A DNA stretch of 64,000 nucleotides from ChocPot-Mid sp043804925 (lineage in GTDB: Bacteria > Bacteroidota > Ignavibacteria > Kapaibacteriales > UBA2268), in the NCBI GenBank assembly GCA_043804925.1, contig JAZDIP010000104.1, positions 1-64,000 on the forward strand. Reading direction: 5' to 3'. Shown here piece by piece: positions 34,271-43,289 of the stretch (positions are counted from its first letter, which is position 1; every line of letters starts with the position of its first letter). The notes under the pieces were generated by a model. It was given only the letters and a program-made list of their open reading frames with translations. It made no database searches and was not told the DNA's origin. Made by a program: the position numbers and the translations under genes.

Positions 34271-35371
34271 ATGAGTGTTCCGGGGAATTGGAAAATTGAA
34301 GAAATATTGAGTTTGACTTATTACAAGAAAGTTAACCTCAGCTTGATTTACCGTGCTGTCGAATCTTTTTCATGCCTCGATGAACTTATAAAGCCACAAA
34401 GAAAGAATGATATTTCAGACTTCTTCTCTAAAAATGAATTATTTGAACAAGATATTAATCCTATAGAAGAGGCAAAAAAGCAGATTGAATTATGCGAAAA
34501 GAGGAATGTTGATATTGTCAGTTTCTGGGATGAAAAATATCCTCAACTGCTCTCACAAATACATTTGCCACCTGTTATATTATTCGTAAAAGGACAATTG
34601 CAAAATGCTGATTCTGTTTCAATTTCAATGGTTGGAACAAGAAAATGTACTACCTATGGTAAATTAAATGCAGAAGAGTTCGCATCTTACTTTGCACAAA
34701 ATGGAATTATTGTTACAAGCGGTCTGGCTATGGGTATTGATACCATTTCACACTTGAGTGCTATCGAAACCAACGGAATTACTTATGCTGTGCTTGGTTG
34801 CGGAATTGATGCGTTATCGAGCAGTTACCAGCAAAAATATGCAGATAAAATAGTTGAAAGCGGAGGTGCTATTATATCTGAATTTAAGTGTGGTGTTACT
34901 GCAAAACCCGGATACTTTCCACAAAGAAACAGGATAATCAGCGGAATATCCAAGGCAACTTTAATTGTAGAAAGCGATGTACAGGGTGGCTCGATGATAA
35001 CCGCAAAATTTGCCTTTGACCAAGGAAGAGATGTTTTTGCTATTCCCGGTCATATTAAAAGTGAAAAGAGCAGAGGGACAAATTTTCTAATAAAAAAGAA
35101 TATTGCATCCCTAGCTACATCTCCTCATGATATGATGGAGGACTTGGGACTTTCATCAATGTTCGAAACGACTCAGCAAAAACAAATTATTATAATGGAT
35201 AGTGTTGAGAAATCAATTTTTGATAACCTGAGTCACGAGCCGATTCACATTGACGAGATAGCAAATAAAGCAAATTTGGAAATTACAGATACAATGGTGA
35301 AATTACTTAACATGGAATTTAACGGAATCATCAAACAATTACCGGGAAAATATTATATCAAAGCTATTTAA
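34271..35371 (+). CDS. dprA: DNA-processing protein DprA/Smf
   Basis: This 366-residue protein, close to the usual 360-380, loads RecA on incoming single-stranded DNA during transformation. The Rossmann-like core is clear: GTRKCTTYG at about 122-130, TSGLAMGID at about 149-157, FPQRNRIISG at about 216-225 and QGGSMITAKFAFDQGRDVFA. The C-terminal 60 residues form the winged-helix domain (LSHEPIHIDEIANKANL). The N-terminal region resembles a SAM-like helical domain. A TTG six bases earlier is in frame, but the ATG is preferred. It starts a compact operon: prenyl synthase after 15 bases, then an AddB-like nuclease after 17. Confidence 0.95.
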   Translation: MSVPGNWKIEEILSLTYYKKVNLSLIYRAVESFSCLDELIKPQRKNDISDFFSKNELFEQDINPIEEAKKQIELCEKRNVDIVSFWDEKYPQLLSQIHLPPVILFVKGQLQNADSVSISMVGTRKCTTYGKLNAEEFASYFAQNGIIVTSGLAMGIDTISHLSAIETNGITYAVLGCGIDALSSSYQQKYADKIVESGGAIISEFKCGVTAKPGYFPQRNRIISGISKATLIVESDVQGGSMITAKFAFDQGRDVFAIPGHIKSEKSRGTNFLIKKNIASLATSPHDMMEDLGLSSMFETTQQKQIIIMDSVEKSIFDNLSHEPIHIDEIANKANLEITDTMVKLLNMEFNGIIKQLPGKYYIKAI

Positions 35372-35386
35372 CAATCGGAAAGAAAA

Positions 35387-36379
35387 ATGGAAGCATCGGA
35401 TTACGAAAACTTATATACGGAATTTTTAGGAAAAGTAACAAACCGAATCGAAGAATTTGTCAAAGCCGAGGAACCGGTAAGTCTTTACGTTCCTTACAAA
35501 TATATTATGACAGCGGGAGGCAAAAGAATACGTGCTGTCATGACGATGATAACTTCAGGTGCTGTCGGTGGCAAACCTGAAGATGCGCTGGATTGCGGAG
35601 TTGCAATCGAGATTTTACATAATTTCACATTAGTGCATGATGATATTATGGACAGATCGCCGATGAGAAGAAACAAGCCGACTATTCATGCAAAATGGGA
35701 TGAGCCAACAGCAATTCTGACAGGTGATGTAATGGTTGGTCATGCTTTGAGATTGCTTCCCGATATGAGCCAAAATAAAAATTCCTGTGAAATAATGAGG
35801 GAATTCAGTCAAGGATTAATAGAAGTATGCGAAGGTCAGGCATACGATATGCAGTTCAACGAAAAAAAAGATGTATCTATTGAAGATTATATACTAATGA
35901 TTACGAAGAAAACTGCAAGATTGCTGGAAACATCCGCAGTAATAGGCGGCTTCTGTGGAAATGCAAATGAAAACCGGATTCTTTCTTTAAGAAATTATGC
36001 TAATTCGCTTGGACTTGCTTTTCAAATTCAGGATGACTTATTGGATATATCAGCAGAGCAGGTAGAATTAGGTAAGACAATAGGACTCGATATCGTCGAG
36101 GGTAAAAAGACCTTTTTAATTATAAAAGCCCAGGAAAAAGCTGTAAAGCATTCTGATAAAAACCTACTTAAAAAGTTTATGAATGAAAACGGTTTGAGCA
36201 AAGAATATATTCCTGATATACAGGATTTATTCAAAAGACTTGGTGTTTTTGACGATGCACAGTTACGTATAATGGAGTATTTTGAAAAAGCCGATAATGA
36301 AACATATAAACTCCCGGAAAATGATTATACGGGAATGCTAAGATGGTTGCTGAAAAAATTAAATAAGAGAAAATTTTGA
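35387..36379 (+). CDS. Polyprenyl (farnesyl/geranylgeranyl-type) diphosphate synthase
   Basis: This 330-residue trans-isoprenyl diphosphate synthase condenses isopentenyl diphosphate with allylic diphosphates. GGKRIRA (44-50) binds substrate. The first aspartate-rich motif is DDIMD (85-89) followed by MRRNKPT, and the second is DDLLD (216-220). The short DDxxD spacing is the bacterial type. Product length (C15, C20 or longer) cannot be assigned safely; the bulky residue upstream of the first motif (HNFTLVH) hints at a short product. GGAAAG precedes the ATG. It is the middle gene of the dprA operon. Confidence 0.93.
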   Translation: MEASDYENLYTEFLGKVTNRIEEFVKAEEPVSLYVPYKYIMTAGGKRIRAVMTMITSGAVGGKPEDALDCGVAIEILHNFTLVHDDIMDRSPMRRNKPTIHAKWDEPTAILTGDVMVGHALRLLPDMSQNKNSCEIMREFSQGLIEVCEGQAYDMQFNEKKDVSIEDYILMITKKTARLLETSAVIGGFCGNANENRILSLRNYANSLGLAFQIQDDLLDISAEQVELGKTIGLDIVEGKKTFLIIKAQEKAVKHSDKNLLKKFMNENGLSKEYIPDIQDLFKRLGVFDDAQLRIMEYFEKADNETYKLPENDYTGMLRWLLKKLNKRKF

Positions 36380-36396
36380 TTATTTGGTAACACAAA

Positions 36397-39300
36397 ATGG
36401 CACAAATAATTTATAACTCTGAATATGATTTCCAACTACCTATTGTTGCCGATGATTTGCTTGAAAAAGCTATTGAAACCGATACATTAGATTCGATTAT
36501 TATTGTTGTACCCACAGGTAAACTCGAAAGAAGACTCAAGCAAAATGCTGTCCGGCAGTATTATAAAAAATATTCAAAGCCAATTCCTTCAATCGATGCT
36601 TTTACATTAAATGGCTTTGTCGAGTATTGCTATGACAAAATATTTTCGGACAGAAAAAGAAACAGCATATCCGACGCATACCGTCTTGCCTTACTCGACG
36701 AAGCATCGGGAAAAGCGGATTTAAAATTTTACTCGAGCAACCAAAAAAGAATTTCACCTGTTCTGCTTCAACGACTTGCGAATGTGATATTCGGATTGAA
36801 AGAAGACGGGATGACAGTTGAAGCATTGAAGAATGATATTTCAAAAGAAGAAGAACTGGCTTTCTATGATTCTTCGAGATTGGAAGATGTAATTAAATTA
36901 TATGAAAAATATGAGGAATTGCTTGAAGGAAAATATCTTGATTTTCCTGCGATACTTAATAAAATTACAGATTATTTAAACAGAAGGACTGAAGACGATT
37001 TGTTGTATAACTCAATTTTAAGAGACAAACAATTTGTCTTGTTCAACGGTTTCAGTGATTTCAAAATGCCGGAAGTAAAATTCATTTCTTTATTTACCAA
37101 TTCAAAAATTCCTTTTGCATTGCATATTGATTACTCAACCAACAATGGTCCTTTGTTCGGAAATCTTGTTGAATGTATTAATGAATTTTGTAAAAATGGG
37201 CTTAAAATCAGTTCTCCCGAAGACACACTTGAAAAAAAATATCTCAATAACAGAATTTTCGACACTGAAAATTCCAAATTGTCTGAATATCCAAGAGAAA
37301 GATATCTGAGGACACGGCTTTTTAATACCGATACCGATGTGAGAAACAAAGCATTTTCAAATATTGTTAAAATTATTGAAGCTGAAAACAGAACAAACGA
37401 AGTTAAGTATATCGCCAAATTATCAAAATACTTATTGCTCAAAGAAAATTACAAACCAAATGATATTTGTATCTGTATGCGGCAGCCTGATATATATTCT
37501 AACATATTCAGAGAAATATTTAATTCATACAAAATACCTGCAAACATCAGTGACAGATATGAACTTTCTGCTTCACCAGTAGTCATCTCGTTATTTTCAG
37601 TATTGGATATTATAAATTATGAGTATCGGATAGCAGATGTTCACAAAACTTTACTAAGCAGTTATCTATGTATCAGTGATGAGACCTTTGATTCAAAAAA
37701 TTTATTTAGTATAGCCCAAAGATTTAGAATTATGGGTGGCTATTTCAGGGGTGGTGCTGATTACTGGGAAAAAATGTTTGAATCGCGTATTACCGCTTCA
37801 AAAATCCGGCTTGATAATATGAAATTTAATATTGCAGAGCAATCCGAAGAAATCGAAAGGGCTGAACAGGATTTGGCAAACATAGAAAAGGCACTCGTAG
37901 ATTTTAAATCCCTGCGGAGTGCAATTCCAACTAAGAAAAAGCTATACTCACCAAAAGAATTTAATGATTTAATAAACCAAGAGATAATTGAAAAATTATC
38001 TGTTAAAAGAAGGATACAAAATTCTTATCAGGAATATCTCAGTAAAAAGCAGGAATATAGCGAACCTGAAAGAATTATTTTTGAAGAAGCAATTGAAAAA
38101 GATGCTAAAGCATTAACATCATTTATTGGTTTACTGAATGAGTCAACTTATATCACTTCAGATAGAGAACCCGGGAAGAAATTCACATTATTTGAGTTAA
38201 TAAACAAAATAAAAATTGCAGTTACCGGACAAAAATATCAGATTCGCGAAAAGCAAAATTTGGGAGTAAATATTACATCAATCGAGCAGACAAGAGGAAT
38301 TCCTTATAAAGCTTTGATTTTATGCGGAACAGTTGACGGTGAATTTCCCATGAATTACCGACCTGAAACATTTTTGGGTAAAGAGTTAAAAGACACAATC
38401 GAAAGACACATCCAATCGGAAAGAATTCAATTTTATCAGTTTCTTACTAACGACAGGGAATCACTTGATAAATCAGACAAACGAATATATATCACTTATC
38501 CCCAAAGAAACGAAGCCGAAGAGCTTGTGCGTTCCTCATTTATTGATGCTCTTTTAAAAATCACAAGTTTGAAAGATGACGGAAAAGTCTATAACATAGC
38601 TCAAATTAAAAATGCTTTAACAAATAATAAATATGAAAATCACACGGAATTAATAAAACAATCCGAAGAACTGCCATGGCTGAATCTTATCGAAAGTGAG
38701 AATGAACTATACTTTGAAACAGGGACAGTCCTTAAACAAAGCAGACAGCAGATGGCAGACAGCAGACAGCAGTTAGAAGTTAGAAGTCAGAAGTCAGAAA
38801 ATATAAATTTAATTACAAATTACGAATTACGAATTACGAATGAAGGAGTTAAGATAAATGCAAACAGGCAACGAACTCTTGATTATATTGATTACTTTTT
38901 GAATCGATCAGGAAACAACACCGGAATGATTGATTTCGCTAAGCTAACTGAGGATGCAAGAAAAAGAATAGAAAGAATAAAGGATAATCCAATCTCAATT
39001 ACCGATTTGGAAACCTATGTTAAATGTCCATTCAAGCTTTTTGTTAAAAAGATTTTAAGAATTCCCGAACCGAGAGAACCCGAATTGGAACTTTCACCTC
39101 TTGATATTGGAAACATTTTACATAGTATAGTCTATCAGTTTTATTCAGGAAATCAGGCAATCATATATGATGATAATTCCTTTGAATACAACATAAAATC
39201 ATACGAAGCGAAATTCCCTGTAATTGTTCCCGTTACTTTGCATCGAAAAAACACAAACGCATATTTGACACAACTGCAAAATATTGCTGAAAAGGAATTT

Positions 39301-40044
39301 GATATATTCCGTTTCGAGCATCCATTTTTTGATTTGGAAACCGAAAGAATTTTAGGTACTGTAGGTAAACCGGGTTTACTTCAAAAATGGCTGTTGGCAG
39401 AGCTTGAAAGGATTGAACAATGCAATTTGTTTAAACCGGTTTTATTTGAATTTGCTTTTGGAACATCTTACTTAAGCAAGAGCAAGTCCCATACTGATTT
39501 TATTGAAATAGACGGACTCAAGTTACAGGGTAAAGTTGACAGAATCGAATTAATGAAAGAGAATGAGCAATACTGTTTCATGATTGGAGATTATAAAAAC
39601 AAAATGTCAAATGTGGCAAAAAATTCTGAAATCAAGAATTGCGAATCTTTTCAAATGCCACTGTATATTTTAGCTGTAAAAAATATTTTGAAGGATTATT
39701 ATTCAATTGATGCAGAACCTATGGGTGGAATTTATTATGGTTTCGAACAGGAAGTCGATACAAATAAATCTATTTCGCATAAATATGTTTTGGCTGAACA
39801 AAGAAATCCACGAATACCAAAAGAATTAAAAAACAGTTCAACTCAGGTTTTAAAATCATCTGAAAACCTGGAAGATATTTTAAAGCATTCCCTTGAAACA
39901 GCTAAGCAAATCGTTGACAAAATTTCAAATGGTATTTTTCCAATTAATCCTGCAAACAACGAATGTAAATATTGCGGTTTCTCTTCAATCTGCAGAATAA
40001 AAGAGAAAAAAGATATTGATGAAACATTTGAGGCAGAGTCTTAA
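36397..40044 (+). CDS. AddB-like PD-(D/E)XK exonuclease with Fe-S cysteines
   Basis: The 1215-residue protein has a helicase-like N-terminal two-thirds. The beginning, IIVVPTGKLERRLKQNA, resembles AddB but lacks a P-loop, so no ATPase activity is expected. The C-terminal nuclease shows Asp1048 in GKVDRIEL and Asp1065-Tyr-Lys1067 in GDYKNK. Cys877 (YVKCPF) plus Cys1190, Cys1193 and Cys1199 (ECKYCGFSSIC) match the four-cysteine iron-sulphur fold of AddB. It should act with an AddA-like helicase in double-strand-break repair, but no such gene is in the window. Residues about 782-817 come from an in-frame dispersed repeat. The 3' end overlaps the convergent CCA gene by four bases. Confidence 0.88.
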   Translation: MAQIIYNSEYDFQLPIVADDLLEKAIETDTLDSIIIVVPTGKLERRLKQNAVRQYYKKYSKPIPSIDAFTLNGFVEYCYDKIFSDRKRNSISDAYRLALLDEASGKADLKFYSSNQKRISPVLLQRLANVIFGLKEDGMTVEALKNDISKEEELAFYDSSRLEDVIKLYEKYEELLEGKYLDFPAILNKITDYLNRRTEDDLLYNSILRDKQFVLFNGFSDFKMPEVKFISLFTNSKIPFALHIDYSTNNGPLFGNLVECINEFCKNGLKISSPEDTLEKKYLNNRIFDTENSKLSEYPRERYLRTRLFNTDTDVRNKAFSNIVKIIEAENRTNEVKYIAKLSKYLLLKENYKPNDICICMRQPDIYSNIFREIFNSYKIPANISDRYELSASPVVISLFSVLDIINYEYRIADVHKTLLSSYLCISDETFDSKNLFSIAQRFRIMGGYFRGGADYWEKMFESRITASKIRLDNMKFNIAEQSEEIERAEQDLANIEKALVDFKSLRSAIPTKKKLYSPKEFNDLINQEIIEKLSVKRRIQNSYQEYLSKKQEYSEPERIIFEEAIEKDAKALTSFIGLLNESTYITSDREPGKKFTLFELINKIKIAVTGQKYQIREKQNLGVNITSIEQTRGIPYKALILCGTVDGEFPMNYRPETFLGKELKDTIERHIQSERIQFYQFLTNDRESLDKSDKRIYITYPQRNEAEELVRSSFIDALLKITSLKDDGKVYNIAQIKNALTNNKYENHTELIKQSEELPWLNLIESENELYFETGTVLKQSRQQMADSRQQLEVRSQKSENINLITNYELRITNEGVKINANRQRTLDYIDYFLNRSGNNTGMIDFAKLTEDARKRIERIKDNPISITDLETYVKCPFKLFVKKILRIPEPREPELELSPLDIGNILHSIVYQFYSGNQAIIYDDNSFEYNIKSYEAKFPVIVPVTLHRKNTNAYLTQLQNIAEKEFDIFRFEHPFFDLETERILGTVGKPGLLQKWLLAELERIEQCNLFKPVLFEFAFGTSYLSKSKSHTDFIEIDGLKLQGKVDRIELMKENEQYCFMIGDYKNKMSNVAKNSEIKNCESFQMPLYILAVKNILKDYYSIDAEPMGGIYYGFEQEVDTNKSISHKYVLAEQRNPRIPKELKNSSTQVLKSSENLEDILKHSLETAKQIVDKISNGIFPINPANNECKYCGFSSICRIKEKKDIDETFEAES
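38740..38846 (+). repeat. Dispersed-type simple repeats translated within the nuclease gene
   Basis: Inside the AddB-like gene lie three runs: GCAGACAGCAGATG-type units (38741-38772), TAGAAGT/AGTCAGA units (38774-38797), and AATTACGA units (38811-38841). These are typical intergenic repeat sequences but are here translated as SRQQMADSRQQ, EVRSQKSE and ITNYELRITNE. The reading frame stays open throughout. Confidence 0.85.
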
Positions 40045-41549
40045 ACCCACTCACCGCTACTTATTTTATTCAGCCATGTTTCCCTGTTAGCAATCAAATA
40101 TGCCTTAGCTTCGTCGTATTCATTCGGAATTATTCCGTCAAGTATTGCTTCTTCGATAGCTGTTTTCAATATTCCGACAGCCCTGGAAGGTTCCAGTCCA
40201 CAGATTTCCATAATTTCTTCACCACGGACCGGTGATTGAAACTCCCTGAGCTTATCCTTTTCCTGGACTTGGATTACTTTTGCAGTAACTTTGTCGTAGT
40301 TGCGCATATATTGTTTGGATTTGGATATATCTTTAGTTGTAATATCTGCACGGCAAAGCAAGAAAAGGTCTTCCAAGGCATCTCCGGCATGATACGCAAG
40401 ACGCCTTATAGCAGAATCCGTTACACCATCGTCAACGAGTGCCATAGGCCTTTGATGCAATCTTACAAGTTTTTCGACATAAGCCAAATTATCCAAAGGT
40501 AATTTCATATCACGGAATATTTTTTCCATTCGTCTTGCACCTAATTCTTCATGACCATGAAAAGTCCAGCCAATGTCTTTCACATATTTTTTTGTAACCG
40601 ATTTTGCAATATCGTGAACTAGTGCCGCAAACCGGAGCCAAAGATTTTCGGATTGCTCTGCGACATTGTCAACTACTAAAAGAGAGTGCCGGAATACGTC
40701 TTTATGTCCCCAGTTACGGTCCCCGTCTTTGATAACTTCGACGCCCGCAAGCCGATTTAAGTCAGGAAATACAATTTTCAGCAAACCTGTTTCATAAAGA
40801 ATCGAAAAACCCGTACTTGGTCTTGGCGATTCGAGTATTTTAAGTATTTCGGTAGTAATACGCTCCTGAGAAACTATACTGATTCTTTCGTTCATTTGTT
40901 GAATTGCTTTAATACATGCCGAATCAATTGTAAAATGCAATTGCGAAGCAAACCTTGCCGCCCTCATCATACGTAAAGGGTCATCATTAAAAGTTACATA
41001 TGGGTCAAGAGGAGTCCGCAGAACATTAGCCCCTATATCACGTTTTCCATTGAAGCGGTCAATCAACTCGCCAAATGTTGCTTCATTGATTGATACAGCC
41101 ATAGCGTTACAAGTGAAGTCTCTTCGCTTCAAATCGTCCTCGAGAGTTCCTTGTGTAACTTTTGGTTTACGCGAGTCTTCAGAATATTCCTCTTTTCTTG
41201 TACCGACAAATTCACATTTATAATCACCGATTTGAACCATTGCTGTCCCGAATTGCTCAAAAACGACAGCTTTTGAGTTAAAGTGTTTTGCCAATTTTTT
41301 TGCAAATTTTACTGCATCGCCAATTACCGTGAAATCAAAATCTGTCCTTAACCGGTCTAAATAATAATCACGGACATACCCCCCGACTAAATATATTTTT
41401 GTATTTTGTTCATCAGAAAATCTTCCAATATCTTTAATTATAGTTTCAATAATTTTTATTTTTTCAGTTTCAACACTGAAAGAACCAATAACTTCAATTT
41501 TGGGAGCTATCCTTTTTCGTTTTTTTGGAATTGTTATTTCTTTTTTCAT
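40041..41549 (-). CDS. cca: CCA-adding tRNA nucleotidyltransferase with HD domain
   Basis: This 502-residue class II nucleotidyltransferase should add or repair the 3' CCA end of tRNAs. The head domain has VGGYVRD (55-61) and the catalytic DFDF (70-73). RRDFTCNAMA (142-151) and DPLRMMRAARFA (near 189-200) are the nucleotide- and tRNA-binding motifs. The C-terminal HD phosphohydrolase-type domain shows WGHKDVFRHS and His311-Asp312 (LVHDIAK), followed by FHGHEELGA. The N-terminal 20 residues are basic and lysine-rich. Some bacteria split CCA- and A-adding roles; that cannot be judged here. It converges with the nuclease gene, overlapping by four bases. Confidence 0.95.
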   Translation of the reverse strand: MKKEITIPKKRKRIAPKIEVIGSFSVETEKIKIIETIIKDIGRFSDEQNTKIYLVGGYVRDYYLDRLRTDFDFTVIGDAVKFAKKLAKHFNSKAVVFEQFGTAMVQIGDYKCEFVGTRKEEYSEDSRKPKVTQGTLEDDLKRRDFTCNAMAVSINEATFGELIDRFNGKRDIGANVLRTPLDPYVTFNDDPLRMMRAARFASQLHFTIDSACIKAIQQMNERISIVSQERITTEILKILESPRPSTGFSILYETGLLKIVFPDLNRLAGVEVIKDGDRNWGHKDVFRHSLLVVDNVAEQSENLWLRFAALVHDIAKSVTKKYVKDIGWTFHGHEELGARRMEKIFRDMKLPLDNLAYVEKLVRLHQRPMALVDDGVTDSAIRRLAYHAGDALEDLFLLCRADITTKDISKSKQYMRNYDKVTAKVIQVQEKDKLREFQSPVRGEEIMEICGLEPSRAVGILKTAIEEAILDGIIPNEYDEAKAYLIANRETWLNKISSGEWV

Positions 41550-41633
41550 AAAAATAATAATAAATCTTAAGAGATTTTGTAAAATTCAAACAGCAAACAT
41601 AAGAAAATTTCTTTTAGTAGCGAAAAAATATTT

Positions 41634-43145
41634 TTATTTAATAACCATACCTCTGAAAATATACAATTCTGCTTTGCTATCTTTATAGGAATCTTTCGGT
41701 AAATTCGCCTTTCTCCCCAGTTGTTCGAGTAATGTCAGTCTGTCCCAGTTTTGTTCTGTTGCCACCTGTGGCAAGAACAATCCTGAATTATATCTTAAAC
41801 GCAATAGTACACCATCTCTTCCCGGTTCTATTTCTTCGATATTTAGAATCCGTTTCATCCTTGACAATACAGTGATTTCATAGTCAAGTTCATCAAGTTC
41901 ATCTTCTTGAACTGGAGAAAAACGCGGGTCCCTCGAACATGCAAGCTTTGCTGACTCCTCAACCGCAGATATTAAATTATTATCTGCTATAGTATGCCCC
42001 ATGCAACCTCGCAGTTGCCCATGCTTATGAATTGTAACAAACACGGCATATTCCTCTGAGAGTTCTCCGGCAGGAACACCTATGTTGATTATTTCTTCTT
42101 CTTCTTTAGCTGTATTTATGATTGTAGCTTTAGCTACTTCTAACAGTTTATGACGGTTTTCATTAGTGATTAGTGGGAGCAAATCATTGGTTATTTCATC
42201 CTTATAAATCAAACCTGAAAAATAACCTACAACCCTTTGGCTGTCACCTTTTATGTATGGAGAATTAGCTGAATTGGAATATAAAACCGTATTTGCCTTA
42301 TTGGCTCCGAGTTGTTCGGCTGCCATCATAGCAACAACAATCGGTGCTCCACCACAAGCTTCCCATTTCCTTGAAAAAGTATTTAGGGCAATCCTGAAAT
42401 AATCATATTTATCGAAAGCTTTAATTAAACACCCATCCATTGATTTTGCCGTTGTTTCATCATGATAATGGGATAAATCCGAACTTGCAACAATCAAAAC
42501 GTTTTTATTCAATTTTTTTACAGAAAACACGATTGCCTTCATAAGTGCATCAACTGACTCAAAATCTTGAGTACCCATTACAATCGGGACTATTTTTGAT
42601 TTTGGTAAAACGGTTTGTATAAAAGGTATCTGAACTTCTAAAGAATGTTCTGTTCTATCACCTTTCCAACCATGTCCTTTACGGGATATTTTAACCAGGT
42701 CATTTACTCCGGATATTTCCTTAGCAAGCTCTTTGTCAACCATAGCTTCTCCCAAAGGAGTATTATAAGCATCACCGTCAAAAACAGATGAACCGTCAAA
42801 TGCCTGGGTATGGCTCGGAGCAATAATAATAACAGCATCATATTTTCTTCCTTGAACCTTTTTATATGCTTTTCCTGCTATCCATCCGCTATAAACATAG
42901 CCGGCATGCGGAACAACAAGCCCAAAAATATTTTGAGATTTGTCTGATGCTTCTCCATTGTCGAGATACCGCTTGACCCAAAGCTTCAACTCGTCTGGGT
43001 CGTTAGGATAAAACGTGCCTGCAACCGTCGCCGGACGATAAGATACCATATCAGGCGAAGGAGCATCTTGTGAGCAGAGTCTTGTAAAGGATACCATAAA
43101 TATTATTAAAATATAAATCATGAATAAAAAATTCATTTTTTTCAA
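41634..43145 (-). CDS. Exported Memo-AMMECR1 fusion (AmmeMemoRadiSam set)
   Basis: This 503-residue fusion has an N-terminal signal sequence (MNFLFMIYILIIFMVSF, then CSQ). The Memo domain (about 35-305) has ATVAGTFYP, VVPHAGYVYSG, IAPSHTQAF, HSLEVQIPF, SSDLSHYHD and WEACGGAP. The AMMECR1 domain (about 325-503) has HGQLRGCMGH and RDPRFSPV. In many prokaryotes Memo, AMMECR1 and a radical SAM protein form the conserved AmmeMemoRadiSam set of unknown chemistry. The radical SAM partner is not in the window. A signal peptide on the fusion is notable, since the usual proteins are cytosolic. CSQ could be a lipoprotein-like site but lacks a full lipobox. Confidence 0.9.
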   Translation of the reverse strand: MKKMNFLFMIYILIIFMVSFTRLCSQDAPSPDMVSYRPATVAGTFYPNDPDELKLWVKRYLDNGEASDKSQNIFGLVVPHAGYVYSGWIAGKAYKKVQGRKYDAVIIIAPSHTQAFDGSSVFDGDAYNTPLGEAMVDKELAKEISGVNDLVKISRKGHGWKGDRTEHSLEVQIPFIQTVLPKSKIVPIVMGTQDFESVDALMKAIVFSVKKLNKNVLIVASSDLSHYHDETTAKSMDGCLIKAFDKYDYFRIALNTFSRKWEACGGAPIVVAMMAAEQLGANKANTVLYSNSANSPYIKGDSQRVVGYFSGLIYKDEITNDLLPLITNENRHKLLEVAKATIINTAKEEEEIINIGVPAGELSEEYAVFVTIHKHGQLRGCMGHTIADNNLISAVEESAKLACSRDPRFSPVQEDELDELDYEITVLSRMKRILNIEEIEPGRDGVLLRLRYNSGLFLPQVATEQNWDRLTLLEQLGRKANLPKDSYKDSKAELYIFRGMVIK

Positions 43146-43289
43146 AAATCGCTAATAATTATTATTAAAATAAACAAAAATTCATCATATTTCAATAAAA
43201 AAAAATATTATTTTAATTTTCATCCTTTTTTGTTAACTTAATATATTGAAATTTAACAAATAATGTTACAAAATTTTTTGGAGATTGTC

